From Chromobacterium subtsugae (lineage in GTDB: Bacteria; Pseudomonadota; Gammaproteobacteria; Burkholderiales; Chromobacteriaceae): a DNA stretch of 64,000 bases. Made by a program: the position numbers and the translations under genes. The notes under the pieces are model-generated. The model saw only the letters and a list, made by a program, of their open reading frames with translations, did no database searches and was not told where the DNA came from. The stretch lies in the NCBI RefSeq assembly GCF_001676875.1, contig NZ_JYKA01000019.1, forward strand, positions 1 to 64,000. Direction: 5' to 3'. Positions 11,272-19,776 of this stretch are shown here, piece by piece. Numbering within the stretch: position 1 is the first letter of the stretch; each line of letters begins with the position of its first letter.

Positions 11272-12117
11272 ATGGTGAGGGTGTTGAGCATATGGCTGCT
11301 GTGCTGCCTGCTGCCGATGGCGCAGGCGGCTGGCATGTCCATCAACTACGCGCTGGTGTCCGGCGACAACGACCCGCACTGGCCCTACATGCAGGCGCTG
11401 TTGCAGTTGGCCTGCAGCCAGATGCGCGAGCGTTGCGTGCTCTTGGCGGCGCGCGACATGAACCAGGGGCGCGCCACCGAGCAGATGCTGCGTGCCGGCG
11501 GCAGCGTCGACTTGTTCTGGGGGATGACCAGCCGCGAGCGCGAAAGCAAGTTGCTGGCGGTGAAGGTGCCGCTGGACAAGGGGCTGATAGGCTGGCGGGT
11601 GCCGCTGATCAGCGCCGACCGGCCGCAGCTGTTCAAGGGCGTGAAAACCCGGCAGCAATTGATGGCGTTTCGCGCCGGGCAGGGACAGGACTGGCCGGAC
11701 ACCCAGATCCTGCAGCATGCCGGCCTGCCGGTGGTGACCAGCGTCGATTATCCCAACCTGTTCTCCATGCTGCGCCAGCGCCGCTACGACTACTTTCCGC
11801 GCAGTGTGATCGAGGTGCGGCAGGAGCTGGAGTCGCCGAACAGCAAGGGGCTGATGCTGGACCCCTACCTGCTGCTGCACTACCCCACCGCCTTTTATTT
11901 CTTCGTCTCGCCGAAGCGCCCGGAGTTGGCCAGGATGCTGGAGCAGGGCCTGGAGAGGAGCGTCGCCGACGGCAGTTTCGAGCAGCTGTTCAAGTCTTTC
12001 AACGGCGATCATCTGCGCGGACTCAATCTGGCGGCGCGCACCATCATCGAACTGGACAACCCGCTGCTGCCGGAGGACACGCCGCTGCGGCGGCGCGAGC
12101 TGTGGTTTCACCCCTGA
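11272..12117 (+). CDS. Exported periplasmic binding-protein-like protein
   Basis: This 281-aa protein has a clear signal peptide (MVRVLSIWLLCCLLPMAQA, cut near residue 19). Two alpha/beta lobes resemble type II periplasmic binding proteins (YPNLFSMLRQRRYDYFPRS). No transporter partner is adjacent. The chosen start puts the signal peptide at the N-terminus; an upstream in-frame ATG at 11239 would add 11 polar residues. It ends 47 bp before hemE and is unlikely to be functionally related to it. Ligand unknown. Confidence 0.65.
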   Translation: MVRVLSIWLLCCLLPMAQAAGMSINYALVSGDNDPHWPYMQALLQLACSQMRERCVLLAARDMNQGRATEQMLRAGGSVDLFWGMTSRERESKLLAVKVPLDKGLIGWRVPLISADRPQLFKGVKTRQQLMAFRAGQGQDWPDTQILQHAGLPVVTSVDYPNLFSMLRQRRYDYFPRSVIEVRQELESPNSKGLMLDPYLLLHYPTAFYFFVSPKRPELARMLEQGLERSVADGSFEQLFKSFNGDHLRGLNLAARTIIELDNPLLPEDTPLRRRELWFHP

Positions 12118-12128
12118 GGCCGGGTGGG

Positions 12129-12134
12129 TATAAT
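12129..12134 (+). promoter_or_regulatory. -10 element of probable hemE promoter
   Basis: A perfect TATAAT lies 30 bp before the hemE ATG. Only a weak -35 (TTTCAC, 17-bp spacer) is seen, overlapping the end of the upstream gene. Confidence 0.5.
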
Positions 12135-12163
12135 GCCGGCTGATTCCCATAGCGTGTGCCGAC

Positions 12164-13228
12164 ATGACCCAGCTGAGCAACGATACCTTCCTGCGGGCCC
12201 TCTTGAAGGAGCCGGTTGAATACACCCCGATCTGGATGATGCGCCAGGCCGGCCGCTACCTGCCGGAATACCGCGCCAGCCGCGCGCGCGCCGGCAGCTT
12301 CATGGACTTGTGCACCAGCCCGGCCTTCGCCACCGAAGTGACGCTGCAGCCGCTGGACCGTTTTCCGCTGGACGCGGCGATCTTGTTTTCCGACATCCTC
12401 ACCGTGCCCGACGCGATGGGCCTGGGCCTGTATTTCGCCGAAGGCGAGGGGCCGAAGTTCGAGCGCCCGCTGCGCGACGAAGCCGCCATCCGCGCGTTGC
12501 GCCCGGCGCCGCTCGACAAGCTGCGCTACGTGTTCGACGCGGTGGCCAGCATCCGCCAGGCGCTGAACGGCCGCGTGCCCTTGATCGGCTTTTCCGGCAG
12601 CCCGTTCACGCTGGCCTGCTATATGGTGGAAGGCGGCGGCTCGGATGACTTCCGCCATGTGAAGGCGATGCTGTACAGCCGTCCGGAGCTGCTGCACCAC
12701 ATCCTGGAAATGAATACCCAGTCGGTGATCGCCTATCTGAACGCGCAGATCGACGCCGGCGCGCAGGCGGTGCAGATTTTCGACACCTGGGGCGGCGCGC
12801 TCAGCCATGCCGCCTATCGCGAATTCTCCCTCTCCTACATGCAGCGCATCGTCGCCGGCCTCAAGCGCGAGGCCGACGGCCGGCGCGTGCCGGTGATCGT
12901 GTTCACCAAGAACGGCGGCCAGTGGCTGGAAGACATCGCCGGCATCGGCGCCGACTGCGTCGGCCTGGACTGGACCACCGACATCGGCCTGGCGCGCGCG
13001 CGCGTCGGCGCCAAGGTGGCGCTGCAAGGCAACTTCGATCCCAACGCCTTGTTCGCCTCGCCGGAAGCCATCGAGCGCGAAGCGGGGCGGATCCTGGCCA
13101 GCTACGGCCAGGGCAGCGGCCACGTGTTCAATCTGGGCCACGGCATCTCGCAGTTCGTCGACCCGGCCCACGCCGGCGCGCTGATCGAGGCGGTGCACCG
13201 GCTGTCGCGCCCCTATCATTCCCAGTGA
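12164..13228 (+). CDS. hemE: Uroporphyrinogen III decarboxylase
   Basis: This 354-aa enzyme decarboxylates the four acetate side chains of uroporphyrinogen III to give coproporphyrinogen III in haem synthesis. The family N-terminus [16 protein letters not shown] is intact, including the arginines that bind substrate carboxylates. The later motifs [10 protein letters not shown] and NLGHGI are also present. Length matches bacterial HemE. It has its own -10 element. The downstream 540-bp gap before priA is AT-rich and carries DnaA boxes. Confidence 0.96.
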   Translation: MTQLSNDTFLRALLKEPVEYTPIWMMRQAGRYLPEYRASRARAGSFMDLCTSPAFATEVTLQPLDRFPLDAAILFSDILTVPDAMGLGLYFAEGEGPKFERPLRDEAAIRALRPAPLDKLRYVFDAVASIRQALNGRVPLIGFSGSPFTLACYMVEGGGSDDFRHVKAMLYSRPELLHHILEMNTQSVIAYLNAQIDAGAQAVQIFDTWGGALSHAAYREFSLSYMQRIVAGLKREADGRRVPVIVFTKNGGQWLEDIAGIGADCVGLDWTTDIGLARARVGAKVALQGNFDPNALFASPEAIEREAGRILASYGQGSGHVFNLGHGISQFVDPAHAGALIEAVHRLSRPYHSQ

Positions 13229-13241
13229 GATCCCGGACTAT

Positions 13242-13274
13242 GCTGGTGCCGCGCCCGGTGCGCGGCGCACCAGC
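13242..13274 (+). terminator. Strong hairpin after hemE
   Basis: GCTGGTG-CCGCGC pairs with GCGCGG-(CG)-CACCAGC, a 13-bp stem with a 2-nt bulge, 13 bases after the hemE stop. There is no T-run, so termination is plausible but not certain. Confidence 0.5.
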
Positions 13275-13309
13275 GTGGTGCGCGCGGATGTTGCTGAATG
13301 AATTCTTGT

Positions 13310-13325
13310 TTCTGTTTAAACAGAA
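13310..13325. repeat. Perfect 16-bp palindrome
   Basis: TTCTGTTTAAACAGAA is a perfect palindrome, flanked on each side by a GAATTC. It sits in the hemE-priA gap and could be an operator or part of an origin. Confidence 0.6.
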
Positions 13326-13349
13326 TTCTTATCTTTTATGCAGAAAACC

Positions 13350-13706
13350 TGTGGAAAAAACCGCGGTTTTTTAAGAATTTATTGCGCTTGTCGTATCGAA
13401 GCCTTGGGCGGCCGCCAGGGTATCGACGCCCGTCAGACCGGCTTTCGTTTCTGTTTTTAGATGGATATTTGCAACTTGAAAAATGTCTATTGACAGCGGA
13501 CGCGGCTGGTGTTTCTGAAGTTATGCACACGGCCTAGTCGCTGTGGCTTCTCTTGTCAAGCGCGCAAGGCAAAAAATAAATAACTTTATAAACCATTGAA
13601 AATAAAAGAGTTTTACATTTGATTAATTTTTGTGCAATCCAACGGAAACACTGATTTCATGGCTTTTTGCCAGCGATCAGCATGGTTGTTCACAAAGTTA
13701 TCCACA
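13350..13706. other. AT-rich region with four DnaA boxes (oriC-like)
   Basis: Four matches to the DnaA box consensus TTWTNCACA or its relaxed form TTNTNCACA are seen: TTTTCCACA (minus strand, 13350-13358), TTATGCACA (13521-13529), TTGTTCACA (13686-13694) and the perfect TTATCCACA (13698-13706). The last two are separated by 3 bp. Between the second and third boxes lies a roughly 65-bp very AT-rich stretch (about 13570-13635) that could melt as a DNA-unwinding element. No gene is seen in the 540 bp. The arrangement resembles a replication origin, but a DnaA-titrating or regulatory region for priA is also possible. Confidence 0.5.
13355..13372. repeat. Perfect 18-bp palindrome next to a DnaA box
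   Basis: Six A, CCGCGG, six T: a perfect palindrome that overlaps the end of the minus-strand DnaA box TTTTCCACA. Confidence 0.6.
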
Positions 13707-13769
13707 AGATCTGTGCACAGCGGATGCAAAGCCTTGTCGCAGCAGGGTTTGCCTGAGGAAGGCATGTAA

Positions 13770-15953
13770 ATGGATGGCAAGGACTTGGTCCAGGTGGTGG
13801 TGGATCTGCCATTGCCCGGAACGTTCAGTTACCTGACTCAATCACCCGTCATGGCGGGCGCGAGAGTCTGCGTACCCTTCGGCAATCGGCGGGTGTGTGG
13901 CGTGGTTGTCGCGCCGATACCGGGGGAGGGTGTCGCCGAGGTCGACGCCGCCAAGCTGCGATGCATCGAAAGCGTGCTCGACGGACTGCCGGCGCTGCCG
14001 GAAGAGTTTCTGGCGCTGGCGCGCTTCGCCTCCGGCTATTATCACTATCCGCTGGGACCTACGCTGTTCACCGCGCTGCCCACCGGCTTGCGCGAGCCGC
14101 GCGACGTCATCCGCCCCGACCGCCGGTCATTCCTCCTGACCGCCGCGGGCTTGGCCGAGGCGCCGCCGGCGCGGCAGCGGGCCAGGCTGGCGTTGTGGCA
14201 GGCGCTGCAGGACGGGCCGCTGGACCTGGCCGCGGCCAAGGCGGTGACGCCGCAGGCCGGCAAGCTGCTGGCCGATTGGCTGGCCGAGGGCAAGGCGGCG
14301 CGCGCGACGCCGGAGCCGGCGCCGCTGCGGCTGGGCGAAGCGCCGGCGCTGAACGCCGAGCAGCAGGCGGCGCTGGACGCGCTGCGCGCCAGCCAAGGTT
14401 TTCAGCCCTGGCTGTTGCACGGCGTGACCGGCAGCGGCAAGACCGAAGTCTATCTGCAGCTGATCGCCGATCATCTTGCCGCGCGGCGGCAGGTGCTGGT
14501 GCTGGTGCCGGAAATCAATCTGACGCCGCAGCTGATCAACCGTTTCGCCGACCGCTTTCCCGGCAGCCGCATCGTGGTGCAGCACAGCCACCTGGCCGAT
14601 GGCGAACGGATGCACGGCTGGCTGGACGCCTGGCATGGCGACGCCGAGGTGGTGATAGGCACCCGGCTGTCGGTGTTCACGCCGCTGCCCAGGCTGGGCT
14701 TGATCGTGGTGGACGAGGAGCACGACGGCTCGTTCAAGCAGCAGGACGGCCTGCGCTACCACGCGCGCGATCTGGCGGTGTGGCGCGCGCGCCGCGCCGG
14801 CATTTCCATCGTGCTGGGCTCGGCTACTCCCTGCCTGGAAACAGTGGCCAATGTCGAGGCCGGCCGTTACCGCAAGCTGGCGCTGATCCGGCGCGCCCAC
14901 GGCGCGGCGCGGATGCCGGACGTGCGGCTGGTGGACACCCGGCGCCGGCGTCTGGCCGAGGGCCTAGACGAAGGCGTGGTCGAGGCGTTGCGGGCGCGGC
15001 TCGCGCGGCGCGAGATGAGCCTGGTGTTCATCAACCGCCGCGGCTTCGCCCCGGTGGTGGCCTGCACCGCTTGCGGCTGGCTAAGCGGCTGCCCGCATTG
15101 CTCGGCCAAGCTGGTGGTGCATTTGCTGGAGCGCAAGCTGCGCTGCCACCATTGCGGCTGGGAAGAGCCGGTGCCGCGCGCCTGCCCGGATTGCGGCGAC
15201 CCCGACATCAAGCCGCTGGGCGAGGGCACGCAAAGGCTGGAGGCGGCGCTGCAGCGGATGCTGCCGGAGGCGCGGGTGCTGCGGATAGACCGCGACACCA
15301 CCAGCCGCAAGGACGCCTGGGACGAGGTGTACCGCAAGGTGCATGGCGGCGAGGTGGACATCCTGGTCGGCACCCAGATGCTGGCCAAGGGCCACGATTT
15401 CGGCACCCTGTCGCTGGTGGCGGTGCTGGGGGCTGACGGCGGCCTGTATTCGGCCGACTTCCGCGCTTCCGAGCGCCTGTTTTCGCAGTTGATGCAGGTG
15501 GCGGGGCGCGCCGGCCGCGCCGAAGCGCCGGGCGAGGTGCTGATCCAGACGCAATGGCCCGAGCATCCGCTGTACCAGGCGTTGGCGGCGCATGACTTCG
15601 ACGGTTACGCCTCCAGCCTGCTGGACGAGCGCCGCCAGGCCGGCTTCCCGCCCAGCGTGTTCCAGGCGCTGCTGCGCGCCGACAGCCCGGAGTTGGCGCA
15701 GGCCGCCGCCTTTCTCAAGGAGGCGCGCGCGCTGCTGGAGCCCTTGGCCGACGGCGTATTGATTTCCGGCCCGGCGCCGGCGTTGATGGCGCGGCTGGCG
15801 CAGCGCGAGCGCGCGCAGCTGGTGCTGGAGGCGCCGCGCCGCGCCGCGCTGCACAGCCTGCTCGCGCAGGCGCAAGCCTTGCTCGACCCGCTGGCGCGCT
15901 GCCATGGCCGCGGCTTGCGCTGGTCGCTGGATGTCGATCCGCAGGAATTATGA
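13770..15953 (+). CDS. priA: Primosomal replication helicase PriA
   Basis: This 727-aa 3'-5' helicase restarts stalled or collapsed replication forks by loading the primosome. An N-terminal 3'-DNA-binding domain precedes the superfamily 2 helicase core. Walker A is GVTGSGKTEVYL (from residue 218) and the DExH box is DEEH. Cys pairs in CTACGWLSGCPHCSAK, CHHCGW and CPDCGD form the two zinc sites typical of PriA. GAGGAAGG precedes the ATG. The DnaA boxes immediately upstream could link its expression to replication. Confidence 0.95.
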   Translation: MDGKDLVQVVVDLPLPGTFSYLTQSPVMAGARVCVPFGNRRVCGVVVAPIPGEGVAEVDAAKLRCIESVLDGLPALPEEFLALARFASGYYHYPLGPTLFTALPTGLREPRDVIRPDRRSFLLTAAGLAEAPPARQRARLALWQALQDGPLDLAAAKAVTPQAGKLLADWLAEGKAARATPEPAPLRLGEAPALNAEQQAALDALRASQGFQPWLLHGVTGSGKTEVYLQLIADHLAARRQVLVLVPEINLTPQLINRFADRFPGSRIVVQHSHLADGERMHGWLDAWHGDAEVVIGTRLSVFTPLPRLGLIVVDEEHDGSFKQQDGLRYHARDLAVWRARRAGISIVLGSATPCLETVANVEAGRYRKLALIRRAHGAARMPDVRLVDTRRRRLAEGLDEGVVEALRARLARREMSLVFINRRGFAPVVACTACGWLSGCPHCSAKLVVHLLERKLRCHHCGWEEPVPRACPDCGDPDIKPLGEGTQRLEAALQRMLPEARVLRIDRDTTSRKDAWDEVYRKVHGGEVDILVGTQMLAKGHDFGTLSLVAVLGADGGLYSADFRASERLFSQLMQVAGRAGRAEAPGEVLIQTQWPEHPLYQALAAHDFDGYASSLLDERRQAGFPPSVFQALLRADSPELAQAAAFLKEARALLEPLADGVLISGPAPALMARLAQRERAQLVLEAPRRAALHSLLAQAQALLDPLARCHGRGLRWSLDVDPQEL

Positions 15954-15960
15954 GGTGAAC

Positions 15961-17352
15961 ATGACGGGTAAACTGATTCTGCTGGCTGCTTTGACGGCCA
16001 GCGCCGCGCCGGTCCAGGCGCTGGACCTGCATGGCTTCCAGCCGGATGAGATCGCGGTGTGGGCCGCGCCGGTGGAAGGCGGCAGCCCGGTGGCCGAATA
16101 CCGCGCCGACCAGGCGGTGAATCCGGCCTCCACCATGAAGCTGCTCACCGGCTGGGCGGCGCTGAACCAATTGGGGCCGGACTACCGCTGGAAGACGGCG
16201 CTGCTGTCCGAAGCGCCGGTGCGGGGCGACACGCTGAAAGGCGATTTGTATTGGCTGGGAGGCGGCGATCCGCGCTTCGACAACGGCAATCTGCTGAGCC
16301 TGCTGTACAGCCTGCGCCTGCGCGGCATCCGCCAGCTGGACGGCAGGCTGCTGCTGGACAAGCGCGCGTTCAGCCGGGTGGGCGGCGCCGACGACTTCGC
16401 CGGCGACGCCGGCAAGGCCTTCATGGTGAGCGCGGACAGCCACCTGACCAATCTGAAAGTCGCCTGGCTGACTTTCTACAACGACGACAAGGGCGCGCGG
16501 GTGGTGCTGGACCCGCCGCTGGCCGGCGTCAGCCTGCAGGCCGAGCTCAAGCCCGGCGGCGACGAGCCCTGCCCGGACGTGCGCCGTTTCGTCGCCATCC
16601 GCAACGATGGCCGCCATGTCGGCGTGCAAGGCAGCGTGCCGGCGGCCTGCGACGGCGCTCGCGCCTTCGTCAGCGTGCTGGAGCACGATGACTTCGCTGG
16701 CCAGGATTTCACCGCGCTGTGGCGGGCGCTGGGCGGCGTGGGGCCGCTGGCGGTGGGACTGGGGACGGCCCCGGCCGCCGCGCGCGAACTGGCGGTCTGG
16801 CAGTCGCAGCCGCTGACGGTGGCGCTGTCCGACACCAACAAGTACAGCAACAACACCATGGCGCGCACGCTGTTCCTGACGCTGGGCCGGGAGGCGGGCG
16901 GCGAGGACACCGCCGCCGCCGCCGAACGCGCGCTGCGCGGGCAATTGGCGCAGAAGGGCATAGCCGACGCCGGCGCGCTGGCGCTGGAGAACGGCTCCGG
17001 CCTGTCGCGGCGCGAGCGGGTAAGCGCCCGCCTGATGGGCGAGGTGCTGCTGGACGCCGCGCGCGGGCCTTACGCCGGCGAGTTTCTGGCCAGCCTGCCC
17101 ATCGCCGGCGAGGACGGCACGCTGAAGAAGCGTTTCGCCGGCCTGGGGCCGCGGCTGCGCTTGAAAACCGGCACGCTGCGCGACGTGAGGGCGGTGGCTG
17201 GCTACTGGCTAGCGGCGGATGGGCGCCAGCTGGCGATCGTCGCCATCGTCAACAGCCCGCGCGCGCCGGAGATGGCCAAGGCGCTGGACGCGGTGGTGGC
17301 CGACGTGGTCGGCGCTTTCGACGCGGCGGCGCGATCCAGCGCAAACCGCTGA
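15961..17352 (+). CDS. dacB: D-alanyl-D-alanine carboxypeptidase/endopeptidase (PBP4 type)
   Basis: This 463-aa periplasmic peptidoglycan hydrolase of the S13 family cleaves terminal D-Ala and D-Ala-mDAP crosslinks. It has a signal peptide (MTGKLILLAALTASAAPVQA). All three penicillin-binding motifs are present: SxxK at Ser57-Thr-Met-Lys60, SxN at Ser296-Asn-Asn, and KTG at residue 402. Length is close to E. coli PBP4 (477 aa). It starts 7 bp after priA and is probably cotranscribed with it. Confidence 0.93.
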   Translation: MTGKLILLAALTASAAPVQALDLHGFQPDEIAVWAAPVEGGSPVAEYRADQAVNPASTMKLLTGWAALNQLGPDYRWKTALLSEAPVRGDTLKGDLYWLGGGDPRFDNGNLLSLLYSLRLRGIRQLDGRLLLDKRAFSRVGGADDFAGDAGKAFMVSADSHLTNLKVAWLTFYNDDKGARVVLDPPLAGVSLQAELKPGGDEPCPDVRRFVAIRNDGRHVGVQGSVPAACDGARAFVSVLEHDDFAGQDFTALWRALGGVGPLAVGLGTAPAAARELAVWQSQPLTVALSDTNKYSNNTMARTLFLTLGREAGGEDTAAAAERALRGQLAQKGIADAGALALENGSGLSRRERVSARLMGEVLLDAARGPYAGEFLASLPIAGEDGTLKKRFAGLGPRLRLKTGTLRDVRAVAGYWLAADGRQLAIVAIVNSPRAPEMAKALDAVVADVVGAFDAAARSSANR

Positions 17353-17367
17353 GCGCCAGACTCAGGC

Positions 17368-17373
17368 TATAAT
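17368..17373 (+). promoter_or_regulatory. -10 element of probable grxC promoter
   Basis: A perfect TATAAT lies 31 bp upstream of the grxC ATG, in the 52-bp gap after dacB. No good -35 is visible. Confidence 0.45.
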
Positions 17374-17404
17374 CGACCCCGACAGACCCCATCAGGCGAG
17401 GAAT

Positions 17405-17662
17405 ATGAAACCGGTTACCATGTACACCACCGCGGTATGCCCGTACTGCGTGCGCGCCAAGCAGTTGCTGGCGAGCAAGGGCGTGAGCGGCATCCAGGAA
17501 ATCCGCATTGATCTGGACCCGGAGCAGCGCGACAAGATGATGGCCATCACCGGCCGCCGCACCGTGCCGCAGATCTTCATCGGCGACACCCATGTCGGCG
17601 GCTGCGACGACCTGGTCGCGCTCAACCACGCCGGCAAGCTGGACACGCTGCTGGCCGACTGA
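17405..17662 (+). CDS. grxC: Glutaredoxin 3
   Basis: This 85-aa thiol-disulfide oxidoreductase carries the dithiol active site Cys12-Pro-Tyr-Cys15, the cis-proline segment RTVPQIFIG and the glutathione-binding GGCDDL. It uses glutathione to reduce protein disulfides and mixed disulfides in the cytoplasm. The grxC-secB order is a common proteobacterial neighbourhood. AGGCGAGG precedes the ATG. Confidence 0.95.
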   Translation: MKPVTMYTTAVCPYCVRAKQLLASKGVSGIQEIRIDLDPEQRDKMMAITGRRTVPQIFIGDTHVGGCDDLVALNHAGKLDTLLAD

Positions 17663-17773
17663 AACCGGGGCGGGCCGCGCCGGTTGGCCGCCGCCGGCTT
17701 TCATGCGATGATGCCCGCCGCTGTATCCAAACAATTCAACCGTCATCCAGGCGGTTATTAGCGAGAAAGAATC

Positions 17774-18226
17774 ATGAGCGAACAACAAGAGCTGCAACCG
17801 GCGTTTTCCATCGAGAAAATCTACGTAAAAGACCTGTCGCTGGAGGTGCCGAACGCGCCGCAGGTATTCCTGGAGCAGGCTCAGCCGGAAATCGACATGC
17901 AGCTGGCCAGCGCCGGCCAGCAACTGGACGATGGCTTCTACGAAGTGACCCTGACCGTCACCGTGACCGCCAAGCTGCCGGAAAAAACCATGTTCCTGTG
18001 CGAAGTCGCCCAATCCGGCATCTTCCAGATCCGCAACGTGCCGGGCGAAGACCTGGATCCGATCCTGGGCGTGGCTTGCCCGAACATTCTGTTCCCGTAC
18101 GCCCGCGAAGCGGTGTCCAGCGTGGTGAACCGCGCCGGCTTCCCGCCGGTGCTGCTGGCGCCGATCAACTTCGAAGCCCTGTACATGCAGCAGCGTGCGC
18201 AGCAGGCTGAAGCCGGCAACGCCTGA
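17774..18226 (+). CDS. secB: Protein-export chaperone SecB
   Basis: This 150-aa tetrameric cytosolic chaperone keeps preproteins unfolded and delivers them to SecA. It has the family patterns [17 protein letters not shown], shared with betaproteobacterial SecB, and the conserved C-terminal half [13 protein letters not shown]. The length is standard. It follows grxC by 111 bp and is followed after 8 bp by the SH3-domain gene, suggesting a shared transcript with that gene and gpsA. Confidence 0.95.
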   Translation: MSEQQELQPAFSIEKIYVKDLSLEVPNAPQVFLEQAQPEIDMQLASAGQQLDDGFYEVTLTVTVTAKLPEKTMFLCEVAQSGIFQIRNVPGEDLDPILGVACPNILFPYAREAVSSVVNRAGFPPVLLAPINFEALYMQQRAQQAEAGNA

Positions 18227-18234
18227 GGCATCGC

Positions 18235-18675
18235 ATGAAGCGCCTCGTCATTACGCTGCTGTTGGCCCTGGGCGTTGCCCAGGCCGCCCAGGCCCTGGAA
18301 TTCCGCTCGGTCAAGGAAACCGGCGTCGCACTGTACGAGGCGCCGGCGCTGTCCGCGAAGAAGCTGTTCGTGGTCAGCCGCTATTACCCGGTGGAAGTGC
18401 TGCAGAGCCAGAAGGAATGGGCGCGCGTGCGCGACGCCACCGGCGGCATCGCCTGGATTCCGGCCGCGGCGCTGTCCAAGCAGCGCTGGCTGCTGGTGGT
18501 GTCGACTCAGGCCGGCGTGCGCGACAAGGCCGGCGAAGACGGCAAGCTGCTGTTCACCGTGCCCAAGGATGGCGTGCTGGAGCTGATGGAAGCGCCGCAG
18601 GCCGGCTGGGCCAAGGTGCGCCACCGCGACGGCAGCGTCGGCTATGCTCGTATTACCGATTTGTGGGGTTTATAA
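18235..18675 (+). CDS. Exported SH3-domain protein
   Basis: This 146-aa protein has a signal peptide (MKRLVITLLLALGVAQAAQA). Two bacterial SH3-like repeats follow: one around YEAPALSAKKLFVVSRYYPV ending GGIAWIP, one around RDKAGEDGKLLFTVPKDG ending VGYARI. SH3b domains often bind peptidoglycan or proteins in the periplasm. It lies between secB and gpsA with gaps of 8 and 9 bp, so it belongs to that operon. Its role there is unknown. Confidence 0.85.
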   Translation: MKRLVITLLLALGVAQAAQALEFRSVKETGVALYEAPALSAKKLFVVSRYYPVEVLQSQKEWARVRDATGGIAWIPAAALSKQRWLLVVSTQAGVRDKAGEDGKLLFTVPKDGVLELMEAPQAGWAKVRHRDGSVGYARITDLWGL

Positions 18676-18684
18676 GGGCCTGGC

Positions 18685-19686
18685 ATGAAACTGGCGATAT
18701 TGGGAGCCGGCGCCTGGGGAACCGCGCTGGCGATAGCTTTTGCCCGTCACCATCAGGTGACGCTGTGGGCGCGCGACGCCGGCCAGGCGGCGCAGATGGG
18801 CGAGGAGCGCGTCAATCGGCGTTATCTGCCCGACTGTCCGTTTCCCGAAGGCTTGGCGTTGACCGCCGATCTGGCGGCCGCGCTGCAGGACGCGGAGCTG
18901 GCGCTGATCGTCACGCCGATGGCCGGCCTGCGGCCCACGCTGAAGGCGTTGAAGGCCTTGAAGTCGCTGCCGCCGGTGTTGTGGGCCTGCAAGGGCTTTG
19001 AGGCCGGTTCCAGCCTGCTGCCGCACCAGGTGGTGGCGGAGGAGTTGCCGGCCGACCATCGCTGCGGCGTGCTGTCCGGCCCCAGCTTCGCCCGCGAAGT
19101 GGCGCAGGGCCTGCCGGCCGCGGTGACCATCGCGTCGGACGACGCCGAGTTCGCCGCCCGCGTGGCGCGCGAGCTGCACAGCCCGCTGCTGCGCCTGTAC
19201 GCCAACGACGACCTGGTGGGCGTCGAGGTGGGCGGCGCGGTGAAGAACGTGATGGCGATCGCCACCGGCGTCGCCGACGGCCTGGATTTCGGCCTGAACG
19301 CCCGCGCGGCGTTGATCACCCGCGGCCTGGCCGAGATCAGCCGGCTGGGCGTCGCCCTGGGCGCCAGCCCGCAAACCATGATGGGCTTGTCCGGCATGGG
19401 CGACTTGATCCTCACCTGCACCGGCGCCTTGTCGCGCAATCGCCAGGTGGGCCTGAAACTGGCCGAGGGCAAGCCGCTGGAACAGGCGCTGCGCGAGCTG
19501 GGCCATGTCGCCGAAGGGGTGGCCACCGCCCGCGAAGTGCTGACCATGGCCGAGCGTCTGGAAGTGGACATGCCCATCACCGCCGCGGTGTGCGGCCTGC
19601 TTTACCAGGGCAACGACCCGCAGCAGGTGGTGGCCGGCCTGCTGGGCCGCTCGCCCAAATCCGAATCCGGCGCGATGCTGGATTGA
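18685..19686 (+). CDS. gpsA: NAD(P)H-dependent glycerol-3-phosphate dehydrogenase
   Basis: This 333-aa cytosolic enzyme reduces dihydroxyacetone phosphate to sn-glycerol 3-phosphate for phospholipid synthesis. The N-terminal dinucleotide fold has [10 protein letters not shown]. The catalytic lysine lies in [11 protein letters not shown], and [11 protein letters not shown] is the typical substrate-domain motif. Length matches GpsA (about 330-340 aa). It is the last gene of the secB-SH3-gpsA run; a GC hairpin follows. Confidence 0.96.
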   Translation: MKLAILGAGAWGTALAIAFARHHQVTLWARDAGQAAQMGEERVNRRYLPDCPFPEGLALTADLAAALQDAELALIVTPMAGLRPTLKALKALKSLPPVLWACKGFEAGSSLLPHQVVAEELPADHRCGVLSGPSFAREVAQGLPAAVTIASDDAEFAARVARELHSPLLRLYANDDLVGVEVGGAVKNVMAIATGVADGLDFGLNARAALITRGLAEISRLGVALGASPQTMMGLSGMGDLILTCTGALSRNRQVGLKLAEGKPLEQALRELGHVAEGVATAREVLTMAERLEVDMPITAAVCGLLYQGNDPQQVVAGLLGRSPKSESGAMLD

Positions 19687-19692
19687 TCCCTC

Positions 19693-19721
19693 CCGCGGCG
19701 ACGGCGCGCCGCCGCCGCGGA
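19693..19721 (+). terminator. GC-rich hairpin between gpsA and a convergent gene
   Basis: CCGCGGCGACG pairs with CGCCGCCGCGG with one mismatch. It lies 7 bp after the gpsA stop and lacks a clear T-run, so termination is likely but weakly supported. Confidence 0.4.
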
Positions 19722-19776
19722 ACATCCTGTCTTTCCCGTTTGCTTCATGCGCCTGCCTGGCCCGCTGCCGGGCCGC

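Noticed and set aside
13298-13537. Open frame of 79 codons in the hemE-priA gap
   Set aside because: Composition is unlike coding sequence, it covers palindromes and DnaA boxes, and no ribosome site is seen.
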